Below are positions 1 to 6,079 of a stretch of 15,662 nt of DNA, in pieces. The notes below the pieces were generated by a model. It was not told the DNA's origin, did no database searches, and saw only the letters and a program-made list of their open reading frames with translations. Position numbers and translations under genes: made by a program. Positions within the stretch are counted from its first letter, which is position 1. Each line of letters opens with the position of its first letter. The stretch comes from Actinomycetes bacterium (GTDB taxonomy: Bacteria > Actinomycetota > Acidimicrobiia > Acidimicrobiales > Palsa-688), in assembly GCA_021815935.1 (NCBI GenBank), contig JAKAZH010000020.1:1-15662 (forward strand), given 5' to 3'.

Positions 1-81
1 GACTGTCCGACTTACCGTCGCCCTTTCCACGGCACAAGGGCTGATCAGGCGCAACGAGTATTTCGTCCCTTATCGGCGTGA
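1..81. other. Left edge, unassigned sequence
   Basis: This 81-base stretch lies outside the decarboxylase duplication, which starts at 82; the matching bases left of the second copy are unrelated. A plus-strand frame is open from base 2 and runs into the antisense of the decarboxylase, but I recognise no family in it. It may be the end of a neighbouring gene or non-coding. Confidence 0.3.
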
Positions 82-307
82 GATTCATTTATTCTCGGTT
101 GCGCCCCTATCGCAGCGTCTCGAGGATATCGATGACCTCCTCGGCTTTCGTGTCGGGATTCACGAATGCGAGGCGGAAGACTATTTGATCCTGCCACCTG
201 GTAGGCAGACAGAGGATCACTCCTTCCGTGGCATTGCGGTGGGACCACGCTCGGTACTCGGAGTCGGTCCATCCGCAGCGCTCGAATAGCAGCACCGAGA
301 GCTCTGG
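82..307. repeat. Long direct repeat, copy 1 (decarboxylase 3' end)
   Basis: These 226 bases recur at 15437-15662 with only two differences that I found: C at 140 against T at 15495, and A at 180 against G at 15535. On the coding (minus) strand the first is a silent Glu codon change and the second changes Val to Ala. Similarity begins abruptly 25 bases past the decarboxylase stop. The right-hand limit is set only by the end of the window, so the true repeat may be longer. Confidence 0.95.
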
Positions 308-1474
308 CTCGTTTATCAGCCGCAAGTGCGAGGACCCGCGAATCGCCTTCGCCACGGTCGCGGCCGTCGCCAAGGTCAGTTCGATCGCCGCCGCGTATCG
401 ATCAGTGCCGTGCGTGGCAAGGCTGAACCAGAACGGCAGTCCCCGCGCGCGTCGGGACAAATGGATAGCCAGATCCGCCGGGTTCCACGCCTCACGGTCG
501 ATCTCATCCAAGTAGCCGGCGCGCTGAGCATGCATAGCCCTCGCAAGCTCGGGCCTCCTGTACAAAAGAGCGCAGCAGTCGTACGGCGCGAAAAGCCACT
601 TGTGAGGGTCAACTATAAAGCTGTCCGCTCGTTCTACCCCCGCAAATCGACCCCGGACACTCGGTGCGGCAAGCCCGGCACCCCCGTAGGCCCCATCCAC
701 ATGCAGCCACAACTCGTGTCTAGCACACACATCGGCTACATCATCGAGGTCATCGATGACGCCCGCGTTGGTGGTCCCAGCCGTTGCTACGACGGCGAAC
801 ACGTCGTCTGCTCCGGCCACGGCCCGCTGCAATGCATCACCGGTCAGATGTCCCCTGAGATCAACCTCAACTTCAAGGACATCCACGTCGAGGATCCGGG
901 CAGCCGCCCGGATGGATGAATGCGCCTCGGACGTGCACGCCACACGCCACCCGCTAGTCGGTCGATCAACCCGGCGGCGCGCGTACTCGCGAGCGGCTGC
1001 AAGCGCAGAAAGATTTCCTACAGTGCCGCCCGCGACGAAGCACCCTCCCGCAGTGGCAGGCCACCCGAGCAGCCCAACTATCCACGCCAGCGCTTCGTTC
1101 TCGGCGAATATGGCACCAGCGCCCGCCTCCCAAGTACCCCCGAAAATATTGGCTGCGCTCGTGACCAGATCGAACGCTACAGCAGCGGCGGTCGGCGCAG
1201 AAGGGATGTAAGCCAGGTTGAGTGCGCTGTCCTGCGCTCGGGTCGCAGGCTCCAAAACCCGGTCGAACAATTCGAGAGCAGCGGCTCCCCCGATCCCCTC
1301 CGCAGTGACAGTCCTGCCGGTCGCCGCAGCCAGCTCAGATGCAGGGCGAGCAGTAGCTCGGGGATCGCTCGGGCGAACCACTCGTCGTGCCGCCCAATCA
1401 ACAGCGGCTACCACGACGTCGCTCTCGTCACCCCACACTTTGGTGACCCTTGTCGATCCGCCACTCGGGTTCAT
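107..1474 (-). CDS. PLP-dependent group II amino-acid decarboxylase
   Basis: A fold-type I PLP enzyme of the aromatic-amino-acid/glutamate/diaminobutyrate decarboxylase group, expected to convert an L-amino acid to an amine and CO2 in the cytoplasm. Numbered from the farther upstream GTG at 1528, the sequence shows the cofactor-stacking His202 (EAHSS), Asp278 (HVDGA) that pairs with the pyridine nitrogen, and the Schiff-base Lys310 in DPHKW. The C-terminal motif RLAFVNPDTKAEEV is typical of the family. I chose the ATG at 1474 (455 residues) because the family-like N-terminus begins there; the GTG at 1528 would add 18 residues, and neither start has a convincing ribosome site. The substrate cannot be told from sequence. 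The gene stands alone on the minus strand, and its 3' end is duplicated at the right edge of the window. It looks intact. Confidence 0.9.
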   Translation of the reverse strand: MNPSGGSTRVTKVWGDESDVVVAAVDWAARRVVRPSDPRATARPASELAAATGRTVTAEGIGGAAALELFDRVLEPATRAQDSALNLAYIPSAPTAAAVAFDLVTSAANIFGGTWEAGAGAIFAENEALAWIVGLLGWPATAGGCFVAGGTVGNLSALAAAREYARRRVDRPTSGWRVACTSEAHSSIRAAARILDVDVLEVEVDLRGHLTGDALQRAVAGADDVFAVVATAGTTNAGVIDDLDDVADVCARHELWLHVDGAYGGAGLAAPSVRGRFAGVERADSFIVDPHKWLFAPYDCCALLYRRPELARAMHAQRAGYLDEIDREAWNPADLAIHLSRRARGLPFWFSLATHGTDRYAAAIELTLATAATVAKAIRGSSHLRLINEPELSVLLFERCGWTDSEYRAWSHRNATEGVILCLPTRWQDQIVFRLAFVNPDTKAEEVIDILETLR

Positions 1475-1598
1475 AGTAGGACCGCCGGAGCATGAAACTT
1501 CAGGAGTCACTCCGAGTAAGCCTGCCACGGAGTATCCGCGGCTCGCAAGGCCACAGCTCGGTCAGGGAATTCGATTTGAAATGGGTGCGGCTCTCCTC

Positions 1599-1628
1599 CA
1601 GGGACGGCTACGTAAGCCGTTCTCCCTG
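1599..1628. promoter_or_regulatory. Inverted repeat with a 3-nt bulge
   Basis: The arms CAGGGACGGCT (1599-1609) and AGCCGTTCTCCCTG (1615-1628) pair fully except for three unpaired bases in the right arm, around the loop ACGTA. No T-run follows on either strand, so it is not a classical intrinsic terminator. It lies about 125 bases upstream of the decarboxylase start, in the likely leader or promoter region of that gene. It could be a leader hairpin, an operator or part of an insertion-sequence end. Confidence 0.45.
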
Positions 1629-1633
1629 CTCAG

Positions 1634-1659
1634 GTAGCCGCGCCGACGTCGGCGCCTAC
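1634..1659. promoter_or_regulatory. 16-bp perfect palindrome with extended arms
   Basis: Positions 1640-1655 read GCGCCGACGTCGGCGC, a perfect palindrome centred between 1647 and 1648. The outer flanks GTAG (1634-1637) and CTAC (1656-1659) also pair if two bases (CC) are bulged. It lies six bases from the inverted repeat at 1599-1628. It may be a dyad operator, a hairpin between divergent genes, or a transposon-end structure. The rest of 1529-1751 shows no gene that I can support. Confidence 0.45.
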
Positions 1660-1751
1660 TGAAAGTCGGCGGTATCCACCCCCGTTCGGCCCTGCTGAGC
1701 GAGAATCTGCTCGTTAATATCGGCCAGACGAAGGGAGCTACGCTGTGACCC

Positions 1752-2045
1752 GTGGTGCGTCAGGCCAGCATCGAGGTGCCGAGGATGCTGCGGGGCACGG
1801 TGGTCACCCACCGGCGACGCTGCGGAAAGGCGAACTGCCGGTGCGCGGGCGGCGAGGCACTCCACGAGCAGGTGATCCTCACCTACTCCGAGCAGAGTCG
1901 GGCGCGCTCGGTGAGCCTCCCGAAGGAGTTGATCGGGCCGGTCAGCCAAGCGACGCAGCGCTACCGCAAGGCGCGCCAGAAGCTCGAGAGCGAGGCGAAC
2001 GACGGGCTCGTCAAGCTGGTGGGACAGCTCGGCCGCAAGAGCTGA
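1752..2045 (+). CDS. DUF6788-like small protein
   Basis: A 97-residue protein with the motif RRRCGKANCRCAGGE near residues 21-35, followed by LTYSEQSRARSVSLPKEL. This layout (R-C-G-x3-C-x-C, then a short beta-rich segment, then a helical tail) is what I associate with DUF6788, a small family found beside insertion sequences. The function is unknown; the three cysteines could bind metal. The best ribosome site (AGGGAG at 1732-1737) is spaced for a GTG at 1745 in another frame. This frame's GTG codons at 1752 and 1755 are farther away, so the 5' end may carry a small indel. The stop overlaps the frame that continues into the ISKra4 fragment. A second protein of the same type lies at 13468-13833. 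Confidence 0.6.
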   Translation: MVRQASIEVPRMLRGTVVTHRRRCGKANCRCAGGEALHEQVILTYSEQSRARSVSLPKELIGPVSQATQRYRKARQKLESEANDGLVKLVGQLGRKS

Positions 2046-2285
2046 ACGACGGCGCCTTCACCGCCTCCGACGAGGCCTACCTGGCCATCCGCGGCCTTCT
2101 TTCGAGCATTGAGTCGGCTGGGCTCACCCACGCCGAGCTCGAATCGCGCCTCAAGAGCGACGGCTTTGAGCTCCTGCGCAAGCTCTTTCAGGACCACTTG
2201 GACCTGCGGTCAAGGCGCGAGGAGTGGCTCGGGTCGCTCACGAACGCCGAGGGCGTCACCTACCGCTTTGTCGAGGCCGTCGACG
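2042..2285 (+). pseudogene. ISKra4-family transposase, N-terminal fragment
   Basis: The frame entered just before the DUF6788-like stop encodes a segment resembling the ISKra4 transposase N-terminus: a helical region (SDEAYLAIRGLL), then THAELESRLKSDGFELLRKL and the family-like FQDHLDLRSRREE. No ATG, GTG or TTG start is apparent in this frame at the beginning of the homologous part. Resemblance ends near AEGVTY (about 2265), and the sequence then turns into a different transposase tail. The catalytic core is absent. It is a decayed head fragment; a tail of the same family lies at 15243-15413. The family assignment rests on remembered motifs. Confidence 0.6.
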
Positions 2286-2738
2286 AATACGTCAAGGTCA
2301 TCGCTGCAACGTCGAGACGACGTCGCGATTGCAAAAGACGCACTCGCTGAGGCCAAAGCAGGCCTTCAGGGTATCCCGGCCAAGCTCCCGAGAAACGAGA
2401 TCGACCCCGACGCGGAGCTGGCAAAGCCAGCACTCGCGGCCCGGGCGCTACAGATGGACTGCCGCCTGCTCGCCTACAACGCCGAGCTCGACCTCGCGCG
2501 ACGTCTCAACGCCTACCTCTGCGACGACGACGAATACCGGGCGATCGCCCGCAACCTGTTACACCTCGGAGGAACGATCACCTACGACCACCAGAGGATC
2601 CTCGTCAAACTCGATCGTCCGGACTCACCGCGAACAGCGCGGGCACTTGGGCTCCTCGTCGACGAGATCAACGCCGGCTCGCAAGTCCACCTCCCACGAG
2701 ATCAACGACCGATCACCTACCAGATCGCAGGCCCATAA
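2286..2738 (+). pseudogene. Transposase C-terminal fragment (family uncertain), frameshifted
   Basis: From about 2316 to the TAA at 2736-2738 a second frame encodes a coherent tail: KDALAEAKAGLQGIPAKL, then ALAARALQMDCRLLAYNAEL, LHLGGTITYDHQRILVKL, and a C-terminus ending RPITYQIAGP. This resembles the C-terminal region of large actinobacterial and Chloroflexi 'putative transposases', where a helical segment precedes a beta-rich end. The residues just before it (VEAVDEYVKVIA) lie in the preceding frame, so a frameshift near 2312 is likely. No catalytic domain is present. The 59 bases from 2739 to the malG-type stop hold nothing I recognise. Confidence 0.5.
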
Positions 2739-2797
2739 TGTCAACAGTTCGCCATTGCTCACTTCGGGAGGTCTGAGACTGCTTTGTAAGCGGAGTG

Positions 2798-3643
2798 TTA
2801 GCGCAAGCCCTGGGTGGCCACTCCTTGGACGAACCAACGCTGGAACACGACGAACACGATCGCCACCGGGACTGTCGCTATCACCGCCGCGGCCATCAGG
2901 TATGGCCAGTTGGTGAAGTACTGCTGCTGGAACATTACGACCCCGAGCGGGAGGGTGTACAACCTTTCCCGGTCGACCACTAGCAACGGTATCAAGAAGT
3001 TGTTCCACGAAGCCATAAACGAGATGAGCCCCAACGTGAGCATCGTCGGCGTGACTAGGGGCAGTGAGAGCTGCCAGAACATCCGTAACCTGCCGGCACC
3101 GTCGACCATCGCGGCATCGTCGAGCTCTTGTGGCAGGTTGATGAAGGCTTGGCGCATCAAGAACACTCCCACCGGCTGCACCGCCAACGGCAATATGAGA
3201 CCGCCGTAGTTGTTAAGTAGGTGCATATCGCGCAGGAGGATGTAGACCGGCAGCATCACCGCCTGGAACGGGACCATCAGCATGGCCAAGACACCGACGA
3301 ACAAGACTCTTCGACCACGGAAGTCGATCCGCGCCAACGCGTACCCTGCCAGAGAGTCCAACGCAAGGTTCGCGAAGGTGACCCCGCCAGCGACGATGAG
3401 GCTGTTGGCGAACCATCGTGCCATCGGGACGATGTGCCAGGCCCGGGCGTAGTTGCGCCATTGGAACGGATGTGGGATCCATTGCGGAGGGAACGTCAGC
3501 GACTGGGTCACCGGCTTGAGTGATGTGGACAGGCTCCACGCGAACGGCACAAACATCACGAGGGCGCCGAACACTAAGATGGAGAGGTACGCGGCCCTCA
3601 GGAGTCTCTGTTGGAGCGACTTGGATCGCGAAGTTACGGTCAT
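2798..3643 (-). CDS. CUT1 carbohydrate ABC transporter permease (MalG type)
   Basis: An inner-membrane permease of 281 residues that would form the translocation pore with the upstream MalF-type partner. It has about six hydrophobic segments, beginning with the N-terminal LSILVFGALVMFVPFAWSLS. The cytoplasmic EAA loop at about residues 173-198 (ELDDAAMVDGAG, then LPL) is the docking site for the ATPase. The N-terminal TSLKP and the C-terminal RWFVQGVATQGLR are typical of the MalG/UgpE group. The ATG at 3643 is preferred: it follows the permease partner's stop by 38 bases and gives a normal-length protein. The open frame runs on upstream to 4438, but only as antisense-type sequence within the partner gene. 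It is the last gene of the operon, and I see no clear terminator after it. Confidence 0.93.
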   Translation of the reverse strand: MTVTSRSKSLQQRLLRAAYLSILVFGALVMFVPFAWSLSTSLKPVTQSLTFPPQWIPHPFQWRNYARAWHIVPMARWFANSLIVAGGVTFANLALDSLAGYALARIDFRGRRVLFVGVLAMLMVPFQAVMLPVYILLRDMHLLNNYGGLILPLAVQPVGVFLMRQAFINLPQELDDAAMVDGAGRLRMFWQLSLPLVTPTMLTLGLISFMASWNNFLIPLLVVDRERLYTLPLGVVMFQQQYFTNWPYLMAAAVIATVPVAIVFVVFQRWFVQGVATQGLR

Positions 3644-3681
3644 TTCGAAGTCACAGGCACGGCTACCTCCCCACAGTGGCG

Positions 3682-4647
3682 TCAGGCATCTACGGGCTTG
3701 CCCAGGTAACGGTTGACCATCAGCGTCGCACCCATCGTAAACGCGAACAGCACCACGGTCGCCGCCGCGCCGTAGCCCACCTTGCCGTAGCTGAAGATGT
3801 ACTGGTATATCAGCAACACGACAGTCGTGGTGGAATGGATCGGGCCACCGGTACCGGACGAAAGTATGAACGACTGGTCGAACATCTGCAGCGTGCCGAT
3901 CAGACCCATCACCACTATGAAAAAGGTGGCTGGTCGTAGCAGTGGCACTGTCACGTTCCTGAACCGCCGCCAGGGCCCTGCACCGTCGAGCGACGCCGCT
4001 TCGTAGAGATCCTGGGGAATCGACTGGAGGGCGGCCAGGAACACCACCATCAGGTATCCGGACGTGGTCCACACGTTGAGGAACATTATGGCGGGCAACG
4101 CGAAGTGGGTGTTGGTAAGCCAATTCGGCCCGCTCACTCCGAGGTATCTGAGGAACCCGTTGAGTATGCCGAATTTGTTGTATATCCACAAGAAGATGAT
4201 GGATATCACTGCCGAGGAGCTTATGGCGGGGAAGAAGAACGCTAGGCGGAAGAAGCCCCGCGCAGGCAGGTTCTGGTTGAGGATGGACGCAAGCACCAAG
4301 GCCACGACCGTCTGTGTCGGCACGACGATCGCGGCGAATGCGACAGTGTTGCCGGCTGCTATCCAAAATAGCCTGGTTGTGAACAAGGCTGCGAAGTTGT
4401 GCAGCCCCACGAAGTGCATATGGTTGAGCAGGGACCACCTGAATAAGCTCAGGTAGAACGCGTACAGAGCTGGGAAGAGCGTAAACACGAAGAGCACGAG
4501 CACCGCAGGTGAGCTCATTGTCAAACCAGCCCAGTTGTCACGCCGCCGCTTCGTGGCGCCGCCGAGCACGTCGTTGCGCCTCGGGCGGCCCGGGGGGCGG
4601 CGGCTGGCCCCGACCACCTCCCGGGCCACTGCCGAGGCCACCGTCAC
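3682..4647 (-). CDS. CUT1 carbohydrate ABC transporter permease (MalF type)
   Basis: The partner permease, 321 residues from the GTG at 4647. That start overlaps the TGA of the solute-binding protein gene as GTGA, which suggests translational coupling. A basic cytoplasmic N-terminus (RRPPGRPRRND) leads into a membrane segment at about residues 43-68. More hydrophobic segments lie near 96-122, 132-154, 183-208, 240-258 and 296-312. The EAA loop lies at about 216-238 (EAASLDGAG, then VPLL). Length and motif spacing match short MalF/UgpA-type permeases that lack the large periplasmic loop of enterobacterial MalF. The frame extends further upstream, but that part is antisense-type sequence inside the binding-protein gene. 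Further in-frame GTG codons shortly downstream leave the exact start open by a few residues. Confidence 0.92.
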   Translation of the reverse strand: MTVASAVAREVVGASRRPPGRPRRNDVLGGATKRRRDNWAGLTMSSPAVLVLFVFTLFPALYAFYLSLFRWSLLNHMHFVGLHNFAALFTTRLFWIAAGNTVAFAAIVVPTQTVVALVLASILNQNLPARGFFRLAFFFPAISSSAVISIIFLWIYNKFGILNGFLRYLGVSGPNWLTNTHFALPAIMFLNVWTTSGYLMVVFLAALQSIPQDLYEAASLDGAGPWRRFRNVTVPLLRPATFFIVVMGLIGTLQMFDQSFILSSGTGGPIHSTTTVVLLIYQYIFSYGKVGYGAAATVVLFAFTMGATLMVNRYLGKPVDA

Positions 4648-5975
4648 CCTGCTTTCGCCAAGATGGCCTGACCATCCTTCTGCATCACCTGGAGCGCTTT
4701 CAACGGCGTCTCCTTGCCTTGGATCGCGAGGGTCGTCTGATTGGTCATGGTAGTGGAGGACAGCTGACCGAAGCCCTTCGGGAAGTTCCATGCCAGGGTC
4801 TTCGGAAGCTGCTGGAGAAGGCCGTCCAAGATGGGGTGCTGTGAGTAGTAGGGCAGGTTGATCAGGTCAGGGCGGGTTGGAAGGGCCAAACCGAGGTTCA
4901 TCCAGTTCGTCATGCCTACCTTGCTCGTCAGGTAGCTGATGAGGGTGAAGGACGACCGCGGATGGTGTGAAGCGGCGGTGATACCGTACGCCACCGGGAA
5001 GGTCAGCGAGGTGTTGTTCACCGGCCCGCTCGGCAGCACCGCGATGCCGTACTTGGTGCTCGGGTAGGTCTTACCGAGGAACGGGACGAGCCAGTTACCG
5101 GACAGCACCATGCCGGCCTTGCCCATGCCGAAGGCCTGACCGCCCCATGAGGCGCCGACAGTGGTGGGCAGGGTGGCATATCCATTCTTGTAGAGGTTGA
5201 CGTAGAAGTCGAATCCCTGTATTGACGCTGGGCTGGTCAAGGTCATCTTGGTCATCGAGGTGTTCATGACACCCCCACCGGCTTGTGTGAGAAACTGTGC
5301 CCAGCGCGGCTCTTGGGCAGAGTTGATTAGCCCGTACTGGTGTACGGACGTCTTTGTGAGGGCCTTGGCGTCGGCCGCGAACTGCGCCCAGGTGGTGGGC
5401 GGACCGCTGATCCCTGCTTGCTTGAACAGGGTCTTGTTGTAGAACAACGCAAGCGGTGACTGATCTTTCGGCAAGCCGTACACCGTGCCGCCGGATTCGA
5501 ACATCGCGAGAGCGGATGGGTAAAACGACGACTTCGACACGTGGGCAGCCGTCATGTACGAGTTGAGGGGATCGAGTATGTGTGCCGCGATGAAGGAGGA
5601 GGACTCGCCGCCATTGTTGACATATATGACGTCGGGCGGGTTCCCGGCGGCTATACGTGTGCGTATCGCGGCCGAGTAGCTTCCCCCTGAGCTGCCGGGG
5701 ATCGGCCTGTACGCCACATGGATGTACGGGTATTTCGCTTCGAAGGTCTTGAGCTCCTGCTTCATGAGCGTCGCCTCGACCGGCGACGATGTCCATCCTG
5801 AGAGAGTTACGGTCACATGCTTGTGCGTCTGGGCGGTGCTGGCGGAAGCAGTCGCTGTTGTCGCCGATGTCGCCGAGTTGCTGGCCGCGGTCGAGGAGCT
5901 TCCACACGCGGCAGCAACGACAGAGAGTGCGCTGGTGGCGCTGGCGAGCGCGAGGGATCGCAGGGTGAGGGTCAT
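4644..5975 (-). CDS. Lipoprotein sugar-binding protein of CUT1 ABC importer
   Basis: An extracellular solute-binding protein of family 1 (SBP_bac_1), 443 residues. The signal peptide ends in a lipobox VAAAC with Cys24 as the lipidation site. A Ser/Thr/Ala-rich linker (about 25-50) then tethers the binding domain. Family features include the early beta strand VTVTLSGW, NPPDVIYVNNG, the interdomain segment VYGLPKDQSPLALFYNKTLF followed by PTTWAQF, and MVLSGNWLVPFL. The ATG is preceded by a good purine-rich ribosome site (AGGAAAGG). It would capture an oligosaccharide outside the cell and deliver it to the two permeases downstream. The ligand cannot be read from sequence; the linked debranching-type glucosidase makes an alpha-glucan or alpha-glucoside plausible. 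The gene lies 104 bases after the LacI-glucosidase gene. Confidence 0.94.
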   Translation of the reverse strand: MTLTLRSLALASATSALSVVAAACGSSSTAASNSATSATTATASASTAQTHKHVTVTLSGWTSSPVEATLMKQELKTFEAKYPYIHVAYRPIPGSSGGSYSAAIRTRIAAGNPPDVIYVNNGGESSSFIAAHILDPLNSYMTAAHVSKSSFYPSALAMFESGGTVYGLPKDQSPLALFYNKTLFKQAGISGPPTTWAQFAADAKALTKTSVHQYGLINSAQEPRWAQFLTQAGGGVMNTSMTKMTLTSPASIQGFDFYVNLYKNGYATLPTTVGASWGGQAFGMGKAGMVLSGNWLVPFLGKTYPSTKYGIAVLPSGPVNNTSLTFPVAYGITAASHHPRSSFTLISYLTSKVGMTNWMNLGLALPTRPDLINLPYYSQHPILDGLLQQLPKTLAWNFPKGFGQLSSTTMTNQTTLAIQGKETPLKALQVMQKDGQAILAKAG

Positions 5976-6011
5976 GTCGGATTTCCTTTCCTAATGGTGT
6001 GAACGGGTCAA

Positions 6012-6023
6012 AAGAACGGTCTT
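6012..6023. promoter_or_regulatory. Candidate LacI-family operator
   Basis: The 12-mer AAGAACGGTCTT pairs with itself at 10 of 12 positions and has a central CG, the usual arrangement for LacI/GalR-family operators. It lies 37 bases upstream of the binding-protein start, in the only sizeable gap of the operon. A TTGACA lies further upstream on the same strand, but I see no well-spaced -10 box. This suggests the fused repressor may act here. It is a single weak dyad, so the call is tentative. Confidence 0.3.
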
Positions 6024-6079
6024 CGGTACGGCGCATTGTCAACGGGAGCGGCAACGACGGGTGGTCATCGATGCAGGTG

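Noticed and set aside
326..919. Plus-strand frame opposite the decarboxylase
   Set aside because: Antisense of a well-supported enzyme; low-complexity, Arg/Pro-rich translation with no motifs.
1656..1760. Minus-strand protein-like tail (RSSLRLADINEQILAQQG)
   Set aside because: It reads like a real C-terminus, but I cannot name a family, and the frame continues into the antisense of the DUF6788-like gene; it is too short to support.
3644..4438. Upstream extension of the MalG-type permease frame
   Set aside because: The frame is open back to 4438, but that part lies inside the MalF-type gene in another frame, has no permease features and would give an abnormally long protein.
5095..6054. Long minus-strand frame of 319 codons
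   Set aside because: It overlaps the sugar-binding protein gene in another frame; the composition is Arg/His-rich and no family is recognisable.
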